A DNA stretch of 60,047 nt from an uncultured Pelagibacteraceae bacterium (GTDB lineage: Bacteria; Pseudomonadota; Alphaproteobacteria; Pelagibacterales; Pelagibacteraceae): positions 1-60,047 of the forward strand of contig CACGAB010000001.1 of the NCBI GenBank assembly GCA_902570915.1. The letters run 5' to 3'. The notes below the pieces were generated by a model that was not told the origin of the DNA, ran no database searches, and saw only the letters and a list, made by a program, of their open reading frames with translations. Shown one piece after another: positions 23,835 to 32,674 of this stretch (the first letter of the stretch is position 1; the number at the start of each line of letters is the position of its first letter). A program made the translations under genes and the position numbers.

Positions 23835-25746
23835 GCCATGGGATTGTTTTGTCTATTATTTTTCTCAAAGTGACATCAAATAATAAACCCAGCATTCCCA
23901 TTATAAATATAGTGATCCAAATAACTTCATATTGAAAATATTTTTTAGCAACGTTTTCAACGAAACCAATTCCAGTTGTTCCAGCTAAAAATTCGGCAGC
24001 AACCAGAGTTCCCCAACACATTCCCACTGCAACTCTTATTCCAGTAAGTATTTCTGGTAAAGAGTTGGGAAAAATTACATACCTCAAGATTTGTTTTTTT
24101 GATGCACCAAGTGAGTGAGCTGCATGGATTTTTGATAACTGAGTACCAGAGGCACCAGCTCTCGCAGAAATAATCATGATTGATAATGAGACCATAAATA
24201 ACAAGAAAACCTTGCCAGTATTATCTATTCCTAAAACCGAAATGATTAAAGGAGCCCAAGCCAGAGGGGGAACAGGTCTGTAAAGCTCAATTAACGGATC
24301 AAAAAAACCTTTCGCAAATCTATTTAATCCCATAAATAATCCAAGCGGCACACCAATTAATATTCCAAACACTAATCCTAAAAATACTCTTAAAAATGAA
24401 TCCCAAATATGACCATAAGGCACTGGTACTTTAAATAGCTTAAAGTCTCCTGTTACTAATTTTAAAACTTGGCCTTTAAAATTTTGTTTAACAATTCCAT
24501 CTTGAGTGTGAACTGGGTATTCACCAGGTAAAATATCAGCTATCCAATCTGGTAAAATAAAACCAATCATTTTACTAACATCAACCAGTTCTATCCATAG
24601 GAGAGGAATTTCTTTATAACCTACACTAGGTTTAAGCATAAGCATGAACTTATCAAAAGTATCTGACGGCTTAGGTAGCCATCTACCAGATCCTTGTTCT
24701 GAACAGCTTGGCCCACTTGCAACAATAGTACCAGCGGGAAATAGAAATATATCTACAAATCTCAATCCCCCTTGAGCTTCTTTTTGGGCAACATCAAAAT
24801 TGATAATTGCATTTTGCATTTCGTTTAACGCATTGGGTGGATATATACTTGCAAATTCTATTCGTCTTGCAATTTTAACAATATCTTTAGCGTAAGTTGA
24901 AGCTACCTCTTGAGTATCATCTAAATTTTTTCGATAAGTTTTGATCTCATCTTTGAGCTCTTTTATTTTATTTTTAAATTGAGGATTATGATTTCTTAAC
25001 TTGAAGAATTCATCACTAATAATTTGTAATTCTTTTGCGGCAGCATCAAATTTTAAACCTCTTTTCGTCTCTGGAACCAAAGGTACTTCGATAGTATTTT
25101 CTATAGACCCCGTTCCAGATTGAACCTTTATAATTCCCCAATCTCCTTGCTCACTTACTGCTTTAAGTCTTTCGTTTGCCTCTTGCTCTGTTTCAAAAGG
25201 ATATTCAGGTTTTCTAAAATTTTCTGTTAATAGGTTAATTTTTCCAGTGATGTCATCTATTTTGAATTTTGTCTCATTTTCAATTAAATCCTCATTAGTT
25301 AATAAAGGAATTAGCTGAATAGTTTTGTTGATAAACTCTGTAAGATCTGTTTTTTGTTGCAAGCTAAGATCTTCAGAAAGTTTGATTTCATTTAAAGTTG
25401 CTTTAAGATTTTTATTTTCTTTCTTAATTTGAGCAGTACTTTTGAATTCTCGTTGCTCTATTGGAAATTGATATTTTAAACCTAATAAAGAGTCGTTAAC
25501 TTTTGCTACTTGGCAAAGTTCATTAGCAGATTTTGGGTAAAAACCTTTTGCAATATCCCAAGAATAGTAAAGCCATATCAACAATAGAAAGCTACTCCCG
25601 ACTATAATCCAGTGAGTACCACCTCTTGCTCTTTCAGGATTTCCAAAAACAGCATCTACTTTTTCAGTTTTGATTAACCTTCTTCCATAGAGAATACAGC
25701 CAATGACTGCAAAAAAAATTAAAAAGGTGACTATTTGAGTTAACAT
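23821..25746 (-). CDS. NitT/TauT-type ABC permease with a long N-terminal extension
   Basis: 641 aa, about 2.5 times the usual TauC. The last ~200 residues are an ordinary TauC/SsuC permease with the cytoplasmic loop IHAAHSLGASKKQILRYVIF. Ahead of it lie two TM helices (about 3-24 and 47-66) and ~330 extra residues. These include Lys/Glu-rich, probably coiled-coil stretches (about 105-160 and 235-300) and a Cys/Gly region (GPSCSEQGSG). The extra part is probably periplasmic and could act as a docking or gating domain. It abuts tauB (0 nt) and overlaps the next gene by 14 nt. Confidence 0.88.
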   Translation of the reverse strand: MLTQIVTFLIFFAVIGCILYGRRLIKTEKVDAVFGNPERARGGTHWIIVGSSFLLLIWLYYSWDIAKGFYPKSANELCQVAKVNDSLLGLKYQFPIEQREFKSTAQIKKENKNLKATLNEIKLSEDLSLQQKTDLTEFINKTIQLIPLLTNEDLIENETKFKIDDITGKINLLTENFRKPEYPFETEQEANERLKAVSEQGDWGIIKVQSGTGSIENTIEVPLVPETKRGLKFDAAAKELQIISDEFFKLRNHNPQFKNKIKELKDEIKTYRKNLDDTQEVASTYAKDIVKIARRIEFASIYPPNALNEMQNAIINFDVAQKEAQGGLRFVDIFLFPAGTIVASGPSCSEQGSGRWLPKPSDTFDKFMLMLKPSVGYKEIPLLWIELVDVSKMIGFILPDWIADILPGEYPVHTQDGIVKQNFKGQVLKLVTGDFKLFKVPVPYGHIWDSFLRVFLGLVFGILIGVPLGLFMGLNRFAKGFFDPLIELYRPVPPLAWAPLIISVLGIDNTGKVFLLFMVSLSIMIISARAGASGTQLSKIHAAHSLGASKKQILRYVIFPNSLPEILTGIRVAVGMCWGTLVAAEFLAGTTGIGFVENVAKKYFQYEVIWITIFIMGMLGLLFDVTLRKIIDKTIPWRGKG

Positions 25747-26544
25747 TTAATTATCTTTCCCCATAATTTCTTCTTCCATATTCCAAATCATCTCTAATAT
25801 TTCTTCACGTTTCGCAGAAAAATCTTTGTTCTTTTTAATCTCTCTTAGATCTTCTTTCAGTCCCATTGAGGCAAATGGGAGATTATACTCTTTATGAATT
25901 CGCCCTGGTCGAGGTGCCATAACATATAATCTTTCACCAAGCAAAAGAGCTTCTTCAACTGAGTGGGTGATTAAAACAATTGTTTTCCCTGTCTCTTTCC
26001 AAATTTTTAAAACTAGAGACTGCATTTTTTCTCTTGTTAACGCATCAAGGGCTCCTAAAGGTTCATCCATTAAAATTAGGTCAGGATCATTAATCAAACA
26101 TCTTGCAAGAGCAACTCTTTGCTGCATACCACCAGAAAGTTGATAGGTTGGAGTATTACCAAAACCTTTTAAGCCAACTATTTCTAACCATTCATCAACT
26201 TTTTTTTGAGTTTCAATTGGATCTTTTTTTTTCATTCTTAATCCAAAGTTGACATTTTCAGCAACTGTTAACCATTCGAACAATGCACCTTGCTGAAAAA
26301 CCATACCTCTCTCTACACCTGGTCCATCAATCTCTTTACTATTTAAAGTAATACTTCCAGAAGTTGGTCGAATAAATCCTGCGGTAATATTTAATAAGGT
26401 TGTTTTTCCACAACCTGATGGTCCAAGAACTGTTAAAAGCTCCCCTTTTTTAAGAGTAAAATTTAAATCTTTTAAAGCGTGAACAGTTTCTCCTTTCGGA
26501 GTTTTAAAAATCATATTAAGATTTTGAGAAACTAGATCACTCAT
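25747..26544 (-). CDS. tauB: NitT/TauT-type ABC transporter ATP-binding protein
   Basis: 265-aa ATPase: Walker A GPSGCGKTT (about 42-50), Q-loop FQQGALFEW, signature LSGGMQQRVALAR (about 141), Walker B LILMDEPLGALD and switch THS. It is typical of TauB/SsuB/NrtC. It directly abuts the extended permease gene. A hairpin separates it from the binding-protein gene, so its expression is probably reduced relative to TauA. Confidence 0.9.
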   Translation of the reverse strand: MSDLVSQNLNMIFKTPKGETVHALKDLNFTLKKGELLTVLGPSGCGKTTLLNITAGFIRPTSGSITLNSKEIDGPGVERGMVFQQGALFEWLTVAENVNFGLRMKKKDPIETQKKVDEWLEIVGLKGFGNTPTYQLSGGMQQRVALARCLINDPDLILMDEPLGALDALTREKMQSLVLKIWKETGKTIVLITHSVEEALLLGERLYVMAPRPGRIHKEYNLPFASMGLKEDLREIKKNKDFSAKREEILEMIWNMEEEIMGKDN

Positions 26545-26572
26545 CTGTTCACTTTATATTAGAATTTGTAGT

Positions 26573-26614
26573 AAAAAAATAGGCACCAATTTAATAAAAA
26601 ATTGGCGCCTATTT
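26573..26614 (-). terminator. strong stem-loop between tauA and tauB
   Basis: On the minus strand the spacer forms AAATAGGCGCCAATTT paired with AAATTGGTGCCTATTT (16 positions, one G-T pair) around a short AT loop (stem 26577-26614), followed by a run of seven T (26573-26579). This is a textbook intrinsic terminator shape, placed after the binding-protein gene and before the ATPase gene. It is likely to give partial termination or protect the tauA mRNA end, raising binding protein over the membrane parts. Confidence 0.85.
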
Positions 26615-26634
26615 AAATTTTAATTACCTTAAAA

Positions 26635-27576
26635 TTACAAAGGTAAGAAACTTGTATCTACGTTTCCTCTTGGTGTTCCCATTCCTTTTAAGAATGCATC
26701 AAGATTTCCACTTTCCATAGAACTTTTTGTTTCCTCTGGAGTTAGAAATTTAAAACCACTTAAAGTTTCTTTCATGTCAGGAATTTTCATTTCCGAAGCT
26801 TTTGACATTGCATTCATATCGCTTTTTCCAGCTCTATATCTTGCATTAGCTTCATGAGTTACTTCGATGAAAGTTCTCAACATTCCTGGATTTTCCTTCA
26901 TAAACTTTGTAGTTACAGAAGTAATATCAATCCCTAGGATACCTGCATCTCTAGCTTCTTGAACTGTTAGTAATCTAGATCCAACTGCAACAGCAGCTTT
27001 AATAGAATTACCACCAAATAAACATGCCATTACAACATCACCACTTACTAAAGCAGCAGCACCTTCTTCAGGGTCCATTTGAATGATATCCATTTTTTTT
27101 CTATCCGCTCCAACAACTTTCATACTTTCATCAAAAACGTATTCAGCCATTGTTCCAAGTGGAACAGCAACTTTTTTACCTTCTAATTCAGTTGCGTTCG
27201 CTTTTGTAATTCCAGATGCATTAGATGTAACACAGGTTGTTCCTCCCATTCCGTATTCCATTGCAATATCAACTAATTTGATAGGTGCTTTAGATTTTAC
27301 AGCGTTAATAAATGGAACTAAACCTTGAGAGTAAGAAATATCTATATCTCCTGCTAACATCGCATCAGTCATAGCACCACCATTAGTAAAGTTAGTCCAC
27401 TTTACAGGAACCCCTAGAGCTTTTGCGAAGTTTTTCTTCATCATGTCCTCTAGATTTGGACTTGGCCACTCTAAGAAGTAAGCAACTCTAACTTCATTAG
27501 CTGCTGAATTAGCAACTGATATCGAAAGATTTAGAGCTACAAAACATCCAAGAATAAAACTAATTATTTTTTTCAT
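26635..27576 (-). CDS. tauA: taurine/sulfonate-type ABC transporter binding protein
   Basis: 313-aa periplasmic protein with signal peptide (cut near SVANSA/ANE). The NMT1/TauA-like fold is shown by VRVAYFLEWPSPN at the mature N-terminus, NGGAMTDAMLAGDIDISYSQ (about 65-84) and LEGKKVAVPLGTMAEYVFD. Taurine is the most likely ligand because taurine-pyruvate aminotransferase is encoded divergently, but other sulfonates fit the family. It is first gene of the minus-strand operon and is followed by a strong hairpin. Confidence 0.88.
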   Translation of the reverse strand: MKKIISFILGCFVALNLSISVANSAANEVRVAYFLEWPSPNLEDMMKKNFAKALGVPVKWTNFTNGGAMTDAMLAGDIDISYSQGLVPFINAVKSKAPIKLVDIAMEYGMGGTTCVTSNASGITKANATELEGKKVAVPLGTMAEYVFDESMKVVGADRKKMDIIQMDPEEGAAALVSGDVVMACLFGGNSIKAAVAVGSRLLTVQEARDAGILGIDITSVTTKFMKENPGMLRTFIEVTHEANARYRAGKSDMNAMSKASEMKIPDMKETLSGFKFLTPEETKSSMESGNLDAFLKGMGTPRGNVDTSFLPL

Positions 27577-27663
27577 TTATGCCTCTTCTTTGTTTATTTA
27601 TATGTTCCAATTTTAAGATTAATTTGACCTATATGTAAAACAAAAAAATGATCATTATAGTTA

Positions 27664-27680
27664 CACAACTTTAAGTTGTG
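27664..27680. promoter_or_regulatory. palindrome in the tauA/tpa divergent promoter region
   Basis: CACAACTT-T-AAGTTGTG is a perfect inverted repeat with 8-bp arms, standing in the 174-nt spacer between the divergent tauA and aminotransferase genes. No T-run follows and no gene end is near, so an operator shared by the two directions is more likely than a terminator. The regulator is unknown and not encoded next to it. Confidence 0.5.
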
Positions 27681-27750
27681 ACATTATTTTGGTGGTTAAT
27701 TTCTATTAATTAGTCTAAGGATTTAACTAATAAACATTTTAAATTTATTT

Positions 27751-29097
27751 ATGAGCTCAGAAAAAAGAACGTCAGTACCTAATTCACTTAATGAACATTG
27801 GATGCCATTTACATCTAATAAAGATTTTAAAGAAAATCCAAAATTGATTGTTGAGGCAAAAGGTGTTTATTTAAAAAATCATCATGGCAAAACACAAATT
27901 GATGCAAGCTCAGGATTATTTTGTAATCCATTGGGACATGGAAGAAAAGAAATTATTGAAGCAATAACAAATCAATTAAACACTCTTGATTATTGTCAGC
28001 CGTTTCAACAAGGATTTGGTGGTTCATTTGAATTAGCAACAAGAATTTCAAAACACACTCCTGGAAACTTAAATAAAATTTTTTATACGATATGTGGATC
28101 TACTGCAGTAGAAACTGCAATAAAAATTAGTATTGCATATCATAAAGCAAGAGGTGAGGGACAAAGGTTTAGATTTGTTGGAAGAGAACGTGCTTATCAT
28201 GGAATGAATATCGGAGCCACATCAGTAGGTGGCATGATCAATAACGTTAAAGCGTATGCAAGTGTATTGATGCCAGGTGTAGTGCATATGAGACATACAC
28301 ATTTAGATGAACATAAATATATTTCAGGTCAACCTGAAACAGGAGCTGAGATTGCAAATGACCTAGAGAGGATTTGCACTAATTTTGGTTCTGAAAATAT
28401 CGCAGCTTGTATTGTAGAACCAATTGCTGGTTCAACAGGAACGTTAGTGCCTCCAGTTGGATATTTGCAAAGACTAAGAGAACTTTGTGACAAACATAAA
28501 ATACTATTAATTTTTGATGAAGTTATCACTGGTTGGGGAAGAACTGGTTCAGCTTTTGCAGCTCAAGAGTTTGGTGTGACACCTGATATAATGACGATGG
28601 CAAAAGCAACAACTAATGGGATAGTTCCTTTTGGTGTGGTTGCTTGTAAAGAAGAAATTTATGATGCAGTTATGGATAATTCTCCAAAAGGTGCAATAGA
28701 ATTATTTCATGGTTATACTTACTCTGGAATTCCAGTTTCAGTAGCTGCAGCGTTAGCTGTTCAAGATATTTTCGAAAAAGAAGATATTTTTAATAGAGCG
28801 AAAGAACTTGGTCCTTATTTCCAAGAAGGTCTATTCTCACTTAAAGATATTGATGTTGTAGACAACATAAGAGGTTATGGAATGATGGGTGGTATAGATA
28901 TTAAAACCGATGGTAGACCTGGTAAAGCAGGTTTGGCTACTTTCAAACATTGTTACGATGCAGGTGTAAACTTCAAAGCTACTGGTGATTGCTTAATTAT
29001 AGCACCAATGTTTATCTGCGAAAAAAAACACATTGATGAAATCATAGAAAAACTAAGAACTGGAATTACTAATTACGCAAAGAGTAAAAAGAATTAA
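27751..29097 (+). CDS. tpa: class III aminotransferase, taurine-pyruvate aminotransferase type
   Basis: 448-aa PLP enzyme of the omega-aminotransferase class. Seen: HWMPFTSNKDF (about 15-25, typical of Tpa/beta-alanine-pyruvate transaminases), GSTAVETAIKI, the YHG motif (RAYHGMNIGA), DEVITGWGRTG (about 256) and the PLP lysine in MAKATTNG (about 284). Tpa moves the amino group of taurine to pyruvate, giving sulfoacetaldehyde and alanine. Alanine dehydrogenase 9 nt downstream and TauABC opposite support taurine; other omega-amines remain possible. Confidence 0.87.
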   Translation: MSSEKRTSVPNSLNEHWMPFTSNKDFKENPKLIVEAKGVYLKNHHGKTQIDASSGLFCNPLGHGRKEIIEAITNQLNTLDYCQPFQQGFGGSFELATRISKHTPGNLNKIFYTICGSTAVETAIKISIAYHKARGEGQRFRFVGRERAYHGMNIGATSVGGMINNVKAYASVLMPGVVHMRHTHLDEHKYISGQPETGAEIANDLERICTNFGSENIAACIVEPIAGSTGTLVPPVGYLQRLRELCDKHKILLIFDEVITGWGRTGSAFAAQEFGVTPDIMTMAKATTNGIVPFGVVACKEEIYDAVMDNSPKGAIELFHGYTYSGIPVSVAAALAVQDIFEKEDIFNRAKELGPYFQEGLFSLKDIDVVDNIRGYGMMGGIDIKTDGRPGKAGLATFKHCYDAGVNFKATGDCLIIAPMFICEKKHIDEIIEKLRTGITNYAKSKKN

Positions 29098-29106
29098 ATT
29101 TCGTTA

Positions 29107-30225
29107 ATGAGAATTGGCGTACCTAAAGAAATAAAACCTCAAGAAAATAGAATTGGCCTGACACCTGGCAGTGTTAAAACTTTGGTTTCAGAGGGTCATG
29201 AAGTTTTAGTTGAAAATAATGGAGGCTTTGAAGCAGGTTTCGACAATGATCAGTACAAAAATGCTGGTGCAAAAATTATAGAAAAAGCTAGTGATATTTT
29301 TAATGATGCTGAGATAATTGTTAAAGTTAAAGAACCTCAAAAAGTTGAGGTTGAAATGATTAGGGAAAATCAAATTGTTTATACCTACTTACATTTAGCG
29401 GCCGCAAAGGAATTAACAGAGGGTTTGGTAAAATCAAAAAGTATTAATATTGCCTACGAAACTATTACAGATGATAATGGAAGACTTCCTTTGCTGGCAC
29501 CTATGAGTGCTGTAGCTGGACGTATGTCAGTTCAAGCAGGAGCACATTGTCTAGAAAAAAATCAAAAAGGTAGGGGAGTTTTATTAGGTGGAGCTCCAGG
29601 TGGTGAGCCCGCAAATGTTTTAATTTTAGGTGGAGGAGTTGTAGGTGAAAATGCTGCAACAATAGCAACTGGTATGAAAGCAAAAGTTCATGTTGTCGAT
29701 AAATCAGAAGCAAGACTAAAACAATTAGTTGAAATGTTTGGAGACAAAATTATTCCAGAACAAAGTGACAAAATAGATTTAAAAAGGTTAGTAGCTGAAG
29801 CAGACTTAATAGTAGGTGGGGTCTTAATCCCGGGAGCAGAGGCACCAAAATTAGTTACTAAAGATATGCTTAAATTAATGAAAAGAGGTTCTGTAATTGT
29901 TGATGTTGCAATCGATCAAGGAGGATGTGTAGAAACAAGTAAACCCACAACATTTAATGATCCAACTTTTATAGTAGACAATGTTGTCCATTATTGTGTA
30001 GCTAATATGCCAGGTGGAGTTCCAAGAACTTCGACTATTGCATTAAATAAAGCAACACTTCCATATTTAATAAAATTAGCTAACAAAGGTTATCAAAAAG
30101 CTCTTGGTGAAGATAAAAACTTTCTAGCAGGATTAAATGTTCACAAGGGTCATGTGACTTATAAAGCGGTTGCAGATGTTTTTGGACATGAATATGTTAA
30201 TCCAGGAGATGCAATCAATAACTAA
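29107..30225 (+). CDS. ald: alanine dehydrogenase
   Basis: NAD-dependent oxidation of alanine to pyruvate and ammonium. 372 aa of normal length. Motifs: MRIGVPKEIKPQENRIGLTP at the start (Arg for substrate), YLHLAAAKEL (catalytic His about 96), NAD loop LGGGVVGENAA (about 176-186) and the DQGGCVETSKPT block. It follows tpa by 9 nt and regenerates the pyruvate that Tpa consumes, releasing taurine nitrogen as ammonium. It is 4 nt upstream of the flavoprotein gene. Confidence 0.95.
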   Translation: MRIGVPKEIKPQENRIGLTPGSVKTLVSEGHEVLVENNGGFEAGFDNDQYKNAGAKIIEKASDIFNDAEIIVKVKEPQKVEVEMIRENQIVYTYLHLAAAKELTEGLVKSKSINIAYETITDDNGRLPLLAPMSAVAGRMSVQAGAHCLEKNQKGRGVLLGGAPGGEPANVLILGGGVVGENAATIATGMKAKVHVVDKSEARLKQLVEMFGDKIIPEQSDKIDLKRLVAEADLIVGGVLIPGAEAPKLVTKDMLKLMKRGSVIVDVAIDQGGCVETSKPTTFNDPTFIVDNVVHYCVANMPGGVPRTSTIALNKATLPYLIKLANKGYQKALGEDKNFLAGLNVHKGHVTYKAVADVFGHEYVNPGDAINN

Positions 30226-30229
30226 TTAG

Positions 30230-32674
30230 ATGGAAAAAAAACTTCCAAGTAGCACAAAAGTTGTTGTGATAGGAGGAGGAGTAGTAGGTTGCTCTGTAGC
30301 TTATCATTTAGCTAAATTTGGTTGGAAAGACACAATTCTTTTAGAGAGAGATCAATTAACGTCAGGAACAACTTGGCATGCAGCAGGTTTAGTAAGTCAA
30401 TTAGGCCCAACTGCAGCAGTCACAAAAATTAGAAAATATACTTTAGATTTATATAAAGAGCTTGAAAAAAAAGTTGATCATTCTGCAGGTTTAAGATTAA
30501 ACGGAGCACTTTCGATCGCTCAACATAAAGGCAGATGGCAAGAACTTAAAAGACAAGCAACCACAGCACAACTTTATGATGTCGATGTAAGAATTTTAGA
30601 TAAGGATCAAATCAGAAAAGATTATCCCATAATCAATACAGATGAAGTTATGGGAGGAATTTTAATGCCAGGCGATGGTGCAGCAGATCCCTCTGGTGTT
30701 ACCCATATGTTGGCTAAAGCAGCAAGAATGGAAGGTGCACAAATTTTTGAAAAATCACCGGTTGAGGAAATTTTAACTAAAGATGGAAAAATTTCTGGAG
30801 TTAAAGTTAAAGGTCAAAAAATTGAATGTGAATATATTGTTTTAGCCTCAGGTATGTGGTCAAGACAAATTGGAGAAAAAGCTGGTGTCAGTATTCCCTT
30901 GTATCCAGCGGAACATTTTTACATAATCACTGAGCCAATTGAAAATTTATCTAAAACTTTACCAGTGGTAAGAGATTTTGATAGTCGAACTTATATAAAA
31001 GAAGATGCAGGAAAAATACTAGTTGGAATTTTTGAGGGAAATTCAATTCCTGCTTGGAATAAAACCAATAAAGTTCCAGAAGATTTTTCCTTTGGTGAGT
31101 TTCAAGAAAATTTTGAACATTTTGAACCTTATTTAGCTTCAGCAATTAAAAGATTTCCAATTTTAGAAACTGCTGGAATTAGAAAATTTTTTTCAGGACC
31201 AGAATCTTTTACGCCTGATACCAACACATTATTAGGAGAAGTACCTGAGATTAAGAATTTTTTTGTATGTTGTGGTTTAAATAGTATCGGAATTGGCAGT
31301 GGTGGTGGTGTTGGTAAGGTTACAGCAGAATGGTTGATGACTGGTCATATTAATGAGGATATTTTTAGTTACGATATAAAAAGATTTCAAAAATTTCATT
31401 CAGATTTAGATTTTATAAAAAAAAGAATTACAGAGTCATTAGGAGATTTGTATGGAATGCACTGGCCATTTAAACAACACAAAACTTCTCGAGATATAAA
31501 AAAACTTCCACATCATGATAATTTGAAAAGTTTTGGAGCATGCTTTGGTGTCTCTGGTGGATATGAAAGACCAATGTGGTTTGCACTAGATGGTGAAAAG
31601 GCAGAGTATGAATATAGTTATAACTATCAAAGTTGGTATCCCTCAGCTGAGTATGAAACAAGTAATACAATAAAAAATGTTGGTTTATTTGATCTAACTC
31701 CTTTTTCAAAGTTTGAAATTAAATCTGATAAAGCCCATCAAGAATTACAAAGAATTTGTACTGCGAATATTAAGAAAGATGTTGGTAAATGTACCTATAC
31801 TCATATGTTAAATTCAGATGGAGGTATTGAGACTGATTTAACTATAGTGGCGGTAGATGAAAACCATTTTAGAATAATTAGTTCTGCCGCAACAAGAGAA
31901 AGAGACAAGCACCATATCAAAAAACATTTAAATAAAGACATTGAATTGAAAGATGTAACTGATGATTATTGTGTTTTTGGTTTATTTGGACCCAAAAGCA
32001 GAAATCTTTTAAGTTCATTAAGTAAAGATAATTTTGATAATGAAAATTTCAAATTTGGGACAGCAAAATTTATTTCAATCGAGGATATTAAAATTTGGAC
32101 ACAGAGATTGTCTTATGTTGGGGAGTTAGGATATGAACTTTACGTTGAAGCTAATGATGCGAAAAAAATTTATGAATTAATTATAGAAAAAGGTAAAAAT
32201 TTTAATCTTTCAAACTGTGGTTTGCACGCAATGGATATTATGCGAATGGAAAGTGGCTTTCTACATTGGGGACACGATATTTCGCCTGAGGAAAATCAAT
32301 ATCAAGCAGGTTTATCTTTTACAATCAGTAATAAAAAAAATGTAGATTTTATTGGTAAGTCAGCTCTTGAAAAGATTGATAAAGAGAAGATTAAAACAAG
32401 ATTTGCTATGTTTACTTTAAAAGATAGTAAACCTGGAGAACCACTATTACTTCATGATGAGCCTATTTATTTAGAAGATAAAATAATAGGTAGATCAACT
32501 TCAGGAAATTACTCTTTTAACTTTAGGAAAAATCTGACTTTTGGTTACATCAAAAACGATTTTTCCAATGAAAAATTGAAAGATAGTAAATTATTCATTG
32601 AGGTTGAGAAAAAAAAATACGAAATTGAATTGATTGATAGACCATTAAAACAGACCAATTTTAAGGGTAATTAA
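30230..32674 (+). CDS. dimethylglycine/sarcosine dehydrogenase-like flavoprotein with GcvT domain
   Basis: 814 aa in two parts. The N-terminal FAD oxidoreductase (about 8-380) has the Rossmann loop VVIGGGVVGCSVAYHLAKFG and the covalent-FAD type SGTTWHAAGLVSQLG (His about 49). The C-terminal GcvT/aminomethyltransferase part (about 430-814) includes VGLFDLTPFSKFEI and GLHAMDIMRMESGF. Such enzymes demethylate N-methylglycines and pass the methyl group to tetrahydrofolate. SAR11-like cells use them on glycine-betaine-derived osmolytes. Here it is downstream of tpa-ald, so another N-methyl amine is possible. It overlaps the SBF gene by 4 nt, tail to tail. Confidence 0.88.
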   Translation: MEKKLPSSTKVVVIGGGVVGCSVAYHLAKFGWKDTILLERDQLTSGTTWHAAGLVSQLGPTAAVTKIRKYTLDLYKELEKKVDHSAGLRLNGALSIAQHKGRWQELKRQATTAQLYDVDVRILDKDQIRKDYPIINTDEVMGGILMPGDGAADPSGVTHMLAKAARMEGAQIFEKSPVEEILTKDGKISGVKVKGQKIECEYIVLASGMWSRQIGEKAGVSIPLYPAEHFYIITEPIENLSKTLPVVRDFDSRTYIKEDAGKILVGIFEGNSIPAWNKTNKVPEDFSFGEFQENFEHFEPYLASAIKRFPILETAGIRKFFSGPESFTPDTNTLLGEVPEIKNFFVCCGLNSIGIGSGGGVGKVTAEWLMTGHINEDIFSYDIKRFQKFHSDLDFIKKRITESLGDLYGMHWPFKQHKTSRDIKKLPHHDNLKSFGACFGVSGGYERPMWFALDGEKAEYEYSYNYQSWYPSAEYETSNTIKNVGLFDLTPFSKFEIKSDKAHQELQRICTANIKKDVGKCTYTHMLNSDGGIETDLTIVAVDENHFRIISSAATRERDKHHIKKHLNKDIELKDVTDDYCVFGLFGPKSRNLLSSLSKDNFDNENFKFGTAKFISIEDIKIWTQRLSYVGELGYELYVEANDAKKIYELIIEKGKNFNLSNCGLHAMDIMRMESGFLHWGHDISPEENQYQAGLSFTISNKKNVDFIGKSALEKIDKEKIKTRFAMFTLKDSKPGEPLLLHDEPIYLEDKIIGRSTSGNYSFNFRKNLTFGYIKNDFSNEKLKDSKLFIEVEKKKYEIELIDRPLKQTNFKGN

